A DNA stretch of 64,000 bases, taken from assembly GCF_020687045.1 (NCBI RefSeq), contig NZ_JAJEPW010000007.1, positions 15,585 through 79,584 on the forward strand, read 5' to 3'. Position 1 is the stretch's first letter, and the number at the start of each line of letters is the position of its first letter. The stretch is from Vescimonas cirricatena (GTDB taxonomy: Bacteria > Bacillota > Clostridia > Oscillospirales > Oscillospiraceae). Positions 24,907 to 33,010 of the stretch are shown piece after piece. The position numbers and the translations under genes are program-made. A model generated the notes under the pieces. The model was not told the origin of the DNA, made no database searches, and was given only the letters and a program-made list of their open reading frames with translations.

Positions 24907-25484
24907 CTGCCTATAAAGTGGAAGCCGTCGGTCATGACCGAACCGGCAAGGACTTCGGTTATGTGAATATCATGTACCGATACGGCAACAAGAAGTCCTG
25001 TCCCCGGCCAGATCAATGTGAAAAGATGGAGGTCATGTGGGCGGACGAGAGCGTTTACGGGCCGCCTGCTCCTGGCAGCAAGGTGGGCGACTTTATACAG
25101 ACATGGCTGATGGGCTCCTGGGACTGTGGAGTATTTACCCATCGGGAGATTGCCCAGCGGCTCATGGATACCTTCACCGGTCTGAAGCTCAAGGAACTGG
25201 CGTGGTTTGAGAACCCCAGAGAAAAGACTCTGAAAAATGGTAAACCGCGTGCGCGCCGGGCCAAGTGGCTGCCGGACCGGGAGGTGGATCTGGTCTACCT
25301 CTATTCCGACCGCTATCTTGACGCCAGAAATCCCTCTCCCGCCGAAACCGACTTCTTCACCGTCACAGGGATGGATGCCTGGGGCGTGAGCACCTGGTTC
25401 ATGTGTACCCCAGAAGCCGCCGAGAAGCTGATCGCCATGAATTACGACAATCTGGCCGTCAAAGAGACCACCATTGTGGGATAG
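24897..25484 (+). CDS. Unknown protein, immunity array (its 3' end is duplicated downstream)
   Basis: This 195-residue protein begins MSITAYKVEAVGHDRTGKDF. ATG 24897 has AGGAGG 10 bases upstream inside the preceding gene. The C-terminal segment AAEKLIAMNYDNLAVKETT is repeated in near-identical form at 26250-26320 (AAGKLIAMDYDNLAIKETT), where no upstream part of the gene exists. This shows a second copy was once present. The family is not recognised; no catalytic motif is seen. Confidence 0.65.
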   Translation: MSITAYKVEAVGHDRTGKDFGYVNIMYRYGNKKSCPRPDQCEKMEVMWADESVYGPPAPGSKVGDFIQTWLMGSWDCGVFTHREIAQRLMDTFTGLKLKELAWFENPREKTLKNGKPRARRAKWLPDREVDLVYLYSDRYLDARNPSPAETDFFTVTGMDAWGVSTWFMCTPEAAEKLIAMNYDNLAVKETTIVG

Positions 25485-25564
25485 GAGAAAATGAATGATG
25501 ACTTTGGAACAACTGCCTCCCAAGGGCGTAAAGCGAGAACAGGCCATTTTGGAGCTGGGCAAGG
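25410..25564 (+). repeat. Direct repeat, copy 1 (about 155 bp)
   Basis: The segment covers the 3' end of the 24897 gene, the gap, and the first about 22 codons of the HEAT-like gene. It matches 26247-26401 at an 837-bp offset with only scattered differences. After this copy the HEAT-like frame ends within four codons (stop near 25578), so copy 1 carries a truncated start of that gene. Confidence 0.85.
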
Positions 25565-25574
25565 TGGAAATAGC

Positions 25575-26219
25575 ATGACACGGCAGGAGCAGAAGGCAGT
25601 CAAGGAATTAAGCGCGATGATTTCCAAAAACCTAAAAGTAGTTGCCGGAGAGCATGGCTTCAAAGTGGTTTCAGACTGCGCCTATAAGGTCCTGGGTGAT
25701 TTCTTATATGAAGTGTTTCTATCTGCGCCCCCTGTCCGGCGTGGTACTGCCATAAGAGCAGTCGTTTCCACAAAGCCATGCGTCATTGACAATGTCTTTT
25801 GGGATGTATATGAAATGGGTGAGGTAGCCCGGAAGAAACCATTTAGTTTCCATATCACAGCGGCACATTCCCCTTCCGCTCATATCATCAAGGAAATGGA
25901 ACTACCTGTCCCCACGGTGGACGCAGCAACCTTGGTCATGAACGAGGCGTTTTGTCGGTTTAACAAGTCCATTCAAGACCATCATAGCCAATGCAGCACA
26001 GTCTCCGACTTCAAAGCAGAGATTCTCCATGATACTGCGCCGACCGCACGACTGAATGTCGTACTGTGTGAAATCGCGGAAGGGAATTTCCGCCAGGCAA
26101 TGCTCCTTGCAGAAAAGGAGCTGGAAAACGAACCTTATGGCCTGTTTAATACAGTAACTGATGGCGGGATAAAGAGCATATACGATTATGTGAAAGAGTT
26201 TTGCCAGGAAAAGCAGTAA
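25575..26219 (+). CDS. Unknown protein inserted between direct repeats
   Basis: This 214-residue protein begins MTRQEQKAVKELSAMISKNL. ATG 25575 has a weak AAGGTGG site 8 bases upstream; in-frame codons upstream belong to the duplicated HEAT-like start in another frame. It has an alpha/beta middle with conserved-looking HITAAHSPSAHIIKEME and a helical C-terminus. It is slightly AT-richer than its neighbours. The about 155-bp direct repeats at either side mark it as a cassette acquired within the array. An immunity function is inferred from context only. Confidence 0.65.
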   Translation: MTRQEQKAVKELSAMISKNLKVVAGEHGFKVVSDCAYKVLGDFLYEVFLSAPPVRRGTAIRAVVSTKPCVIDNVFWDVYEMGEVARKKPFSFHITAAHSPSAHIIKEMELPVPTVDAATLVMNEAFCRFNKSIQDHHSQCSTVSDFKAEILHDTAPTARLNVVLCEIAEGNFRQAMLLAEKELENEPYGLFNTVTDGGIKSIYDYVKEFCQEKQ

Positions 26220-26246
26220 GTATATGCGGCCGCTCCATCCGCTGAG

Positions 26247-26401
26247 CCGGAGGCCGCCGGGAAACTGATCGCCATGGATTACGACAATCTGGCCATCAAG
26301 GAAACCACCTTTGTGGGATAGGAGAAAATGAATGATGACTTTGGAACAACTGCCTCCCAAGGGCGTAAAGCGAGAACAGGCCATTTTGGAGCTGGGCAAG
26401 G
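26247..26401 (+). repeat. Direct repeat, copy 2 (about 155 bp)
   Basis: This is the counterpart of 25410-25564. It contains the orphan C-terminal codons of a 24897-like gene and leads into the intact HEAT-like gene at 26332. Confidence 0.85.
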
Positions 26402-27471
26402 ATGAAGCAAACGGCGAACTGCTTCTCCAGCTTGTGAATACAGAAAAGGGCAAGTGCAAAACGGCTGCTCAGAAGGCCTTGGCGCATCTGGAGTATGCCC
26501 CTGCTGCCCCGCTGTGGGCCAAGCTGGTCAAGGGCAAATGGATGGGCAGCAATATCATGTCGGATGCCTGTTCCGACTGTGTATCGGAGCAGATCGCCCC
26601 GGTCATCTTAAAGACTCTCTCTCAGCTGCTGGACGAGGGGGACACAAAGCCACTGGAAATCGAACAACTGAACTTTTGTTTCCATTTGATGCTGGGGAAA
26701 GCCTCGCCCAAAATGCTGGAGGTCTACCGCTTTCTGGCGGAAAACATCCAGCGGATCGCCCAGCTGAAACGCGCACCTGCTTATTCTCGTGATGATTGTA
26801 CCTCCTGGTGGATCACGGACGGGCTTCGCATTTGGGATGCCACACCCAAGGAAAAAGAGAAAATTCCCGCTGTGGTGCTGACCGCCTCCTTGATCCGCAA
26901 CCCGGATGAGCGGCTGCAAGCATTGGCTGATGAGCTGAATGAACGCTACGGCGGCAGCTGGCTGATGCCGGTCTTTATGAAGGCGATCATCACCCAGCCC
27001 AAGGAGCAGGTGTACGAGACCTATTCGCCCCTTCTGGATACGCCGCAAAAAGGCTATTTGTTCCATGCGTTGGGAATGCTCCATTACCGCTGTTATCCGG
27101 AAGGCTGGATCTATGAACGCCTGGGCCCGGATGGAATGATCGCTCTGATTTTCTGGGGGGATTATAGCTATGGGACCTATGACACAAGGTTCATGTTTGA
27201 ACGGTATGTGGAGCTGGATGAGCGGTGGCTCTTTGATCTGGCCAAGGACCCGGAGGGCCGCAAGCCTACGGTGACATGGCAGACCTACAACCGGGGCGGT
27301 GTGCTGTATGGAAGCTACGACGAAATGTTCATCAGCCTGCTGCCCCGCAAGGTGGAAAACCCGGAACTGAAGCGCATTCTGCGGGACTACTTCCGTATTC
27401 GCAGTGAAAAAGTGAAGGTGGAAGAAAGCATTACAGTTTACAAAGACGCCACTGAGCGGTTTGGGGATTAA
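26332..27471 (+). CDS. HEAT-repeat-like protein, immunity array
   Basis: This 379-residue protein begins MMTLEQLPPKGVKREQAILE. Helical pairs with the pattern of HEAT/PBS-lyase repeats span the N-terminal half (KTAAQKALAHLEYAPAAPLW). The C-terminal half is richer in aromatics. No catalytic motif is visible. Repeat proteins of this kind often act as binding scaffolds and occur among immunity proteins. AGGAG is 8 bases before the ATG. A truncated copy of its first codons is present in the upstream repeat. Confidence 0.6.
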   Translation: MMTLEQLPPKGVKREQAILELGKDEANGELLLQLVNTEKGKCKTAAQKALAHLEYAPAAPLWAKLVKGKWMGSNIMSDACSDCVSEQIAPVILKTLSQLLDEGDTKPLEIEQLNFCFHLMLGKASPKMLEVYRFLAENIQRIAQLKRAPAYSRDDCTSWWITDGLRIWDATPKEKEKIPAVVLTASLIRNPDERLQALADELNERYGGSWLMPVFMKAIITQPKEQVYETYSPLLDTPQKGYLFHALGMLHYRCYPEGWIYERLGPDGMIALIFWGDYSYGTYDTRFMFERYVELDERWLFDLAKDPEGRKPTVTWQTYNRGGVLYGSYDEMFISLLPRKVENPELKRILRDYFRIRSEKVKVEESITVYKDATERFGD

Positions 27472-27508
27472 GCGAGAATAGAGGGACTGGCCGAAGGAGT
27501 GATACAGC

Positions 27509-27853
27509 ATGATTGGAACAGATGAAAACCGGGCGGTGCTCCATGTGGAGGTCATCTTCTGGGGCGGCAAGAGAAAGTCTCCCCCCAGCTTGGTCAGTGG
27601 AAAGTATAGTCCCCATTTTGTTGTCACAGGAACCACTGAATATCTGGGTGTGTGCTTCCTGGATGGAACGGAGCGTTGTGCATTTGATGAAACGGCTTTG
27701 GGGAATGCTCAGCCCCTCTATCCAGATACCATTGACTACGCCCCGCTGGAAAACAATGCGGAATTTTTGATCTATGAGGGAGCAAAAGTCGTTGGCAAAG
27801 GCCGGGTGCTGGGCCGGACCGTTCCCTATCAAGTGAAACAACAACGAAAGTAG
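27509..27853 (+). CDS. EF-Tu domain III-like small beta-barrel protein
   Basis: This 114-residue protein shows the pattern of the C-terminal domain of EF-Tu: SGKYSPHFVVTGTTEYLGV, then an acidic middle, then EFLIYEGAKVVGKGRVLG. There is no GTPase domain. A stand-alone copy of this barrel in an immunity array could act as a decoy for toxins that target EF-Tu. That is an inference; similarity was judged by eye. AAGGAG precedes the ATG. Confidence 0.55.
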   Translation: MIGTDENRAVLHVEVIFWGGKRKSPPSLVSGKYSPHFVVTGTTEYLGVCFLDGTERCAFDETALGNAQPLYPDTIDYAPLENNAEFLIYEGAKVVGKGRVLGRTVPYQVKQQRK

Positions 27854-27860
27854 GTGCCTT

Positions 27861-28940
27861 ATGTACCAAATTGCATATATTGGCCGCTGGGAGACAATCC
27901 CGGAAACGGCTGCCGCCATCTGTGACCATGACACTCCCAAGCTGGAGGCGCTGCTTCAAGGCGGTCTGGATTTAGATGTTCCCATCCAGCTCAGCGAATA
28001 CATCAAGCTGATGCCATTGGAGATTGCGGTTTTTCGGAATGATGTACCCATGATCCACTTTCTGCTGGAGCATGGGGCAAATCCCGACCTGGCAGAGGAA
28101 CAGCCCCTGCTGCTCACTGCCGCCCGCTGCTGCGGGCCGGAGGTGGTGGCGCTCTTTGCTGGACAGGCCGCAAAACTCAGCCCGAAGCAAAAAGAGCGGG
28201 CCTTCCAGGAAGTGCGCTGGGGTCAGCGAGCGGAGAATATCCAGGTGCTGGAGCAAGCCGGGATTACAGTGGACAAGTTTGGCGGCGAGGCATTCCGGGC
28301 GGCGGTGTCCGATGGACAGGCCGAGCTTGCCAAACTGCTGCTGGAAAAAGGGGCGGATATCAATTACCACAAGCCGGACATGGTGTTCCCTTACGCCTCC
28401 ACCCCTGTCACCGAGGCCGCCCGCTCCAACAATTTCTCCATGGTGCGCTGGCTGGTGGAACAGGGAGCGGATATCACCCTTGTTGACAAATACGGTGACC
28501 GTCCCTACAGTGTGGCAGTTCAAAACAAGAATCAAGAGATGGCCAACTACCTGAAGGCCCTGGAGCCAGAGGAATGGCACAACGAGCAGGAAAAGATCCG
28601 GCAGCTCATGCCCTACAAGCTGCCCGCCAAGCTGGTGGAATACTTGAAGACCGGCCCCCTGCGGCTGGAGTTCCCGGATCAGGAATGGGTGAAGTGGGCG
28701 GAGCTCTACTCCTTCATGGATGTGCAGGAGATGACCTGGAAACGGAAGAAGCTGCTCTCTCTGATGGTGCAGATGGATAACTACAGCGACTATCTGCTGC
28801 TGTGGAGCCCCAGGGACAAAAAGCTGTGGTATCTGGATATCGAGCATGAGGAATTCCACCCTCTGGCCAAATGGGATGACTTCATCGCAGATCCCGGCCG
28901 GTATCTGAACGGGATGATCGAGGGTGAGTTTGAGGAATGA
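27861..28940 (+). CDS. Ankyrin-repeat protein, immunity array
   Basis: This 359-residue protein has at least five ankyrin units between about residues 40 and 235, for example VPMIHFLLEHGANPDLAEE and QAELAKLLLEKGADINYHK. The last about 120 residues form a separate domain with WVKWAELYSFMDVQEMTWK. Ankyrin proteins are common among toxin-immunity genes (Ank family). No signal peptide is seen. It begins 7 bp after the EF-Tu-like gene. Confidence 0.8.
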   Translation: MYQIAYIGRWETIPETAAAICDHDTPKLEALLQGGLDLDVPIQLSEYIKLMPLEIAVFRNDVPMIHFLLEHGANPDLAEEQPLLLTAARCCGPEVVALFAGQAAKLSPKQKERAFQEVRWGQRAENIQVLEQAGITVDKFGGEAFRAAVSDGQAELAKLLLEKGADINYHKPDMVFPYASTPVTEAARSNNFSMVRWLVEQGADITLVDKYGDRPYSVAVQNKNQEMANYLKALEPEEWHNEQEKIRQLMPYKLPAKLVEYLKTGPLRLEFPDQEWVKWAELYSFMDVQEMTWKRKKLLSLMVQMDNYSDYLLLWSPRDKKLWYLDIEHEEFHPLAKWDDFIADPGRYLNGMIEGEFEE

Positions 28941-28950
28941 GGAGAAGTCG

Positions 28951-29436
28951 ATGGATGCATTACTTGAAAGTCTGACCAAATCTCTGACAGAACAGGGTTG
29001 GAAAGTCGAAATGCAGGAAAACACTCAAATTCCAACAGAGATTGCTCAGCGTTATGATTCACTTCCAACGGATTATATCTATTTCCTCCGAAACATGAAA
29101 GCCTGTGTCAACAGTGCAGAAACCGTGTGGATGCTTTGTCCGGATGACTTTGCCCCACAGGGAGAAGACGGATTTGCCTGGAACGAGTTTGAAAAAATGA
29201 GTTTGGATGCCGCCGAAGGAGACAACATCTGGACAGCGGAAATCAAATCTTTCTGGAACGAACATCTGCCTATCTGCTTGTCACTGAAAGATGGATATTC
29301 CTACTATGCACTCTGCCTGAAAGATGGAACCATTGTCACCGGAGAAGAACCGGAGTTTGAAGAAACAACAGAGGTTGCCCCTTCTTTTCGGGATTTTCTG
29401 CAAATGCTTTGCAATGGCGAGTTGGATTTGGAATAA
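28951..29436 (+). CDS. SMI1/KNR4 (SUKH) superfamily protein
   Basis: This 161-residue protein begins MDALLESLTKSLTEQGWKVE. The SUKH pattern is present: an N-terminal helix, LPTDYIYFLRNMKACVNS with aromatic residues, and a C-terminal SFRDFLQMLCNGELD motif. SUKH proteins are the most widespread immunity proteins against nuclease-type toxins. ATG 28951 has GAGGAG 6 bases upstream. It is AT-richer than neighbouring genes, suggesting separate acquisition. Confidence 0.75.
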   Translation: MDALLESLTKSLTEQGWKVEMQENTQIPTEIAQRYDSLPTDYIYFLRNMKACVNSAETVWMLCPDDFAPQGEDGFAWNEFEKMSLDAAEGDNIWTAEIKSFWNEHLPICLSLKDGYSYYALCLKDGTIVTGEEPEFEETTEVAPSFRDFLQMLCNGELDLE

Positions 29437-29447
29437 GGAGCACAGCC

Positions 29448-30068
29448 ATGACATCAATAGACTTTCTGAACAAGGTACATAAAAGTCTGGACTCGCAGGA
29501 ATATAACCTCTCTTTTTCTCCCGCCAAGTCCAAAAACTTCATGCTGTACTGCAACGGCAACTTTATCGGCGGCCTGTTCGATGAGGAGCTGTGCTTCGTC
29601 TATGCCGACAGTGTGAGCGAGCTGCTGGGGCAGCCGGAACCCGTCTATCGCGGATACTCCAGCACCGCCCAGCACAGGATGCTGGTGATCCCGGAGGAAC
29701 ACTGGGCAAAGGCGCTGAAACTGCTCTATGCCGAAAAATTTGACTGGAGCCGTTTGGTGTACGACATCACCTACACCAGCATTGGAGCAGCAGTGGTGGA
29801 GGACTTCTACGACGAGAATGTGGTATTCTTGCGCTTCTGCTTTGAAAAGGAGCTGTTGAAAAAGAACCCTCTGGACCGGCAGGGCCGTATCCTACGGATG
29901 GTCTATCTCAATCAGGATCTGACAACAGCGGGCAAATATCTATTCCCCAGACTGATGCAAAAGTTCCTTGTTTTTACAGACCGAGGCGGGAAAAGCAGTC
30001 TGGAAACCATGCTCAAACGGTGGTACACCGCTCTGGAGAAGGAGTACCTCAGCCATACAGCGGGATAA
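29448..30068 (+). CDS. TfoX N-terminal-like protein, immunity array
   Basis: This 206-residue protein begins MTSIDFLNKVHKSLDSQEYN. The first about 90 residues, with KSKNFMLYCNGNFIGGLFDE and ELCFVYAD, resemble the TfoX N-terminal domain (a small alpha/beta fold). The C-terminal half is helical and unassigned. AAGGAG precedes the ATG at 29448. The role is not known; it is co-directional with the array. Confidence 0.5.
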   Translation: MTSIDFLNKVHKSLDSQEYNLSFSPAKSKNFMLYCNGNFIGGLFDEELCFVYADSVSELLGQPEPVYRGYSSTAQHRMLVIPEEHWAKALKLLYAEKFDWSRLVYDITYTSIGAAVVEDFYDENVVFLRFCFEKELLKKNPLDRQGRILRMVYLNQDLTTAGKYLFPRLMQKFLVFTDRGGKSSLETMLKRWYTALEKEYLSHTAG

Positions 30069-30081
30069 GGAGGGCAGCAAC

Positions 30082-30537
30082 ATGACAGAGAAGAACAGAA
30101 CCTACATCACCCATCTCAAGGTCACGGATGTCCCGTGGCACCGGCTTACCACCGCCTATGGCCGGGGAACGGATTTTCCCGCTCACCTGACTGTGCTGGA
30201 GCAGATCGCGCCATTCTTTCTCATTCCCCACCACCCCTATGCCATCTCCCTTCTGCTGAAGATCAGTGACGGGTTCCGGACAGAAGAATTCTGCCGGCTG
30301 GGACTGACCGGCAGCAGCGGAGACTGGGAACGGCTGGTTCGGGGCGTGATACGGGAGTTTGAGGAAAACAATAGTGGTGAGGATCTGTTTCACTTTGACT
30401 CCGACGAGGATGTGTTCTGCGTCTATTCCCAATACATCGACGATTTGATGATGCTGGCCAAAATGATCCGAGTAGCCTGTGCCGATGAAAAAACGATGGG
30501 GATGTATCTGAACATGAGCGAGGCAGCGAAAGCATGA
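30082..30537 (+). CDS. Unknown protein, immunity array
   Basis: This 151-residue protein begins MTEKNRTYITHLKVTDVPWH. It is acidic near the C-terminus (FEENNSGEDLFHFDSDEDVF). AAGGAGGG precedes the ATG. The stop overlaps the next start (ATGA). It is not recognised. Confidence 0.6.
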   Translation: MTEKNRTYITHLKVTDVPWHRLTTAYGRGTDFPAHLTVLEQIAPFFLIPHHPYAISLLLKISDGFRTEEFCRLGLTGSSGDWERLVRGVIREFEENNSGEDLFHFDSDEDVFCVYSQYIDDLMMLAKMIRVACADEKTMGMYLNMSEAAKA

Positions 30538-30797
30538 AAGAGTTGACCACTCAAACAGGGATTATAGTAAAATGCAGTAAGACGGCCATTGAATTTTTCC
30601 AAAATGCTCAGTCAGTGGATTCCTTTTCTGTGCTGGAGATCCCAGGGGAATTCCAAGATATAGCGGTTGAGTTTTATGATTTGATTATGGAAAATGATCA
30701 TCTTGCGGCCTTGCTGGGCTGTCGCGGCAATTATGATATTGCGGTACAGATAGATGAGGTAACCGGCACCATGACGGGGTGGCATTGGTTCAAATGA
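30534..30797 (+). CDS. Small unknown protein, immunity array
   Basis: This 87-residue alpha/beta protein begins MKELTTQTGIIVKCSKTAIE. It overlaps the previous gene by 4 bp and precedes the DUF6881-like gene by 10 bp. It is AT-richer than its neighbours. The family is not recognised. Confidence 0.6.
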   Translation: MKELTTQTGIIVKCSKTAIEFFQNAQSVDSFSVLEIPGEFQDIAVEFYDLIMENDHLAALLGCRGNYDIAVQIDEVTGTMTGWHWFK

Positions 30798-30807
30798 GGG
30801 AAACGGA

Positions 30808-31113
30808 ATGATCGAGTACATCAAGCTCTTTTGGGAGGGTGCTCCGGAGGGTGAACCAGCGGTCATCCTCTATGAAGTGGATACCGAAAATGAGCGGCTG
30901 GCCCTCCGCTCCATCGACATCTTTGCAGATTGCCGCACCCGTAACATCCCTGACCTTTACGACGGTGTCATCGAAATCACGCCGATCCCCACGGTGGAGG
31001 AATTGAACGCTCATGTCTGGGGCGGGGAATTCCACGCCTGTGTAATAGAGAAAGCAGAATTTGAGGCCATCGGGGAGAGCCGTACCCATGATGGAAAAAC
31101 AAGTGGCCGGTAA
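30808..31113 (+). CDS. DUF6881-like immunity-type protein
   Basis: This 101-residue protein begins MIEYIKLFWEGAPEGEPAVI. The pattern IKLFW...PAVILYEVD...LALRSIDIFADC...PIPTVEELN fits DUF6881-type proteins, which are frequent beside polymorphic toxins. The whole domain is present with a short C-terminal extension. No active-site motif is seen. Confidence 0.65.
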   Translation: MIEYIKLFWEGAPEGEPAVILYEVDTENERLALRSIDIFADCRTRNIPDLYDGVIEITPIPTVEELNAHVWGGEFHACVIEKAEFEAIGESRTHDGKTSGR

Positions 31114-31169
31114 TGGCAAACATACCAAAACAAACGAGTTCTTCAAAGACACTCAACTTCACGAGATGA

Positions 31170-31562
31170 ATGGGGGCGCAACAGAGGATGGAATGGATCG
31201 AGCGAATCAAGCGAAAACGCCGCTGCAGGGTGCATTTTGACAGCGGCAGTTTCCGTGTTTACGGCTGTCTGGCTGCCCCAGTCCACATGATTCCTGATGT
31301 GATACCAATCAATCGGGAATTCGACTTTTACTTACAATCGAACTATGATGTGTACCTACTTCGGCTTGTCAACAGTACGGAGAAAACCGGGGATATCTGT
31401 CCAGCGGGAAAAGACGGGATTATCTATATCATCTGCCGTCTGCCCATTCAGAAGGACACACTTCTGAAGGACATTGAGATGGTCCTGCGCGCTCTGGAGC
31501 CCTTCGGTTTTCTAAACCTGCACAATCCAAAACATGGGATAGCATTTGAAATAAAGGGATGA
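31170..31562 (+). CDS. Unknown protein, immunity array
   Basis: The longest form is 130 residues, starting MGAQQRMEWIERIKRKRRCR; the start could also be ATG 31188 because no strong ribosome site is visible. It is a mixed alpha/beta protein with a basic N-terminus and IIYIICRLPIQKDTLLKDIE near the C-terminus. The family is not recognised. It lies 7 bp before the next gene. Confidence 0.55.
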   Translation: MGAQQRMEWIERIKRKRRCRVHFDSGSFRVYGCLAAPVHMIPDVIPINREFDFYLQSNYDVYLLRLVNSTEKTGDICPAGKDGIIYIICRLPIQKDTLLKDIEMVLRALEPFGFLNLHNPKHGIAFEIKG

Positions 31563-31568
31563 TAACCT

Positions 31569-31979
31569 ATGAAACAGACAGATGTTTATACCGAGGCTCT
31601 GATCTGTCTGCGCTCAATCCTTCAGGCAGACCATCCGGAATTCAAGAACTGGATCGACTGGCTGGAGCGGGACATTCAGGACTGGAACCAGCGGCGGGAG
31701 GTTGCCCACCATCTTCGGGCATACGGAGGTATGGGCTCGTTCAACGACCTGCCCAGTATGCGTGGAAATCACGACTATATTTTCGACTTTCTCAAGTCCG
31801 TGTGCTATGCCTTCGGCCATCTTTATGGCAAACGGGAAGGCATTTCTCCGGAGGCATTGATGGAGGAGTGCCTGCACGATGTAGAGCAGGCAGCCTATCA
31901 CCCCCATAAGGCACTGAACCAAGCCATTGCCCAGCACTTGATGCAGGGCGATTTACAGGAAAACCTGGATAGGCTGTAG
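31569..31979 (+). CDS. GGMGSFNDL-motif protein (DUF6966-like)
   Basis: This 136-residue helical protein begins MKQTDVYTEALICLRSILQA and contains RAYGGMGSFNDLPSMRGN, a motif I associate with small DUF6966-type proteins found in toxin-immunity neighbourhoods. The N-terminal helices include WIDWLERDIQDWNQ. There is no membrane segment. An AAAGGGATG-type site precedes the ATG. Confidence 0.5.
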   Translation: MKQTDVYTEALICLRSILQADHPEFKNWIDWLERDIQDWNQRREVAHHLRAYGGMGSFNDLPSMRGNHDYIFDFLKSVCYAFGHLYGKREGISPEALMEECLHDVEQAAYHPHKALNQAIAQHLMQGDLQENLDRL

Positions 31980-31990
31980 GAGGACTTGTT

Positions 31991-32968
31991 ATGAACAAAA
32001 GACTATTCCGCACCCAATTCAATCAAATGGAAAACATCGAGAAGCAGGTGCTGATGGAGAGCCTGGCTGCCCGTTATGATATGACCTTTCTCGGTCTACA
32101 TACTTTTGACCGCTGGGGCCAGAGCTGCACCACCGGCATCTTCAAGAAAGATGGTCGGGAGTTCGTCTTTGTCCCCGGCGATACCGTCACCCTGGGCTGG
32201 GAGCAGTTTGCCGTGGGATTGAATCAGGAGAGCCGGGAGGAATTGGAGTATCTGTTCCGGGAATGGGAAATGGAACCGCAGAACCCGGAGGAGATGATTC
32301 GGGAAAGCATGGCTCCTGTTCGGCAGGCGGCCATTGGCCCCATGCTGGTGGGCCGGGAGCTGGAGGAACTCTGCTGGGAGCCAGTCAAGATGGACGATCC
32401 CAGGCTGACCGCCCACCCTGACTGGCTGAAGGAATTTCGTGATTTTGCCTGGAGTGACAGCAGCAGTCTTACCTTGCACCAGTCGGCCCGTATTGAGCGG
32501 ACGGAAGATGGATTTCAGACCTGGATCTATAACCGCACAGACTACGATGAACTTCTTACCGGGCTGGAAAAGCAGGGGCTTTCGCTGCCCACGGCGGACG
32601 AGTGGGCCTACCTGTGCGGCGGCGGATGTCGGACCCTGTTCCCATGGGGAGATGGGTTAGACTACTCCATGCGTCTACGCTGGTTTGAGGACATGGATGA
32701 GGATGAGAACCGGCCCTATGATATGGAGGAACCCAACTTCTTCGGCCTGTCCATCGCCTACGACCCCTATATGCGGGAAGTGGTGCAGGCTGATAGACTT
32801 ACCACCTGCGGCGGTGACGGCGGGTGCAATATCTGCGGCGGGCTGGGCCCATTTCTCGGTTTCCTACCCTGTTCGCCCCACTGTAAGCCGGAAGTGCAGG
32901 AGGACAAGGAACTAAACGGAGATTATGACTTCTACCGGCCCATTATCCGGGTGGAGAACCATGATTGA
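31991..32968 (+). CDS. Formylglycine-generating-enzyme-like (FGE-sulfatase fold) protein, immunity array
   Basis: This 325-residue protein begins MNKRLFRTQFNQMENIEKQV. The segment LSLPTADEWAYLCGGGCRTL followed by FPWGD is the hallmark of the FGE-sulfatase/SUMF1 fold. The N-terminal about 130 residues form an extra domain (REFVFVPGDTVTLGW). The copper-binding cysteine pair of true enzymes is not obvious, so it is probably a binding rather than catalytic protein. AGGAGG precedes the ATG. Confidence 0.65.
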   Translation: MNKRLFRTQFNQMENIEKQVLMESLAARYDMTFLGLHTFDRWGQSCTTGIFKKDGREFVFVPGDTVTLGWEQFAVGLNQESREELEYLFREWEMEPQNPEEMIRESMAPVRQAAIGPMLVGRELEELCWEPVKMDDPRLTAHPDWLKEFRDFAWSDSSSLTLHQSARIERTEDGFQTWIYNRTDYDELLTGLEKQGLSLPTADEWAYLCGGGCRTLFPWGDGLDYSMRLRWFEDMDEDENRPYDMEEPNFFGLSIAYDPYMREVVQADRLTTCGGDGGCNICGGLGPFLGFLPCSPHCKPEVQEDKELNGDYDFYRPIIRVENHD

Positions 32969-33010
32969 CAATAGAAGCTTGATACGAAATAAAGAAAGAG
33001 AGGTGCCGAC

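Noticed and set aside
31088..31240. A 50-codon plus-strand ORF (MMEKQVAGNGKH...) between the DUF6881-like gene and the next
   Set aside because: It overlaps both neighbours (26 and 71 bp), has only a weak GGAGAG site and no recognisable features; it cannot be excluded but is not supported.
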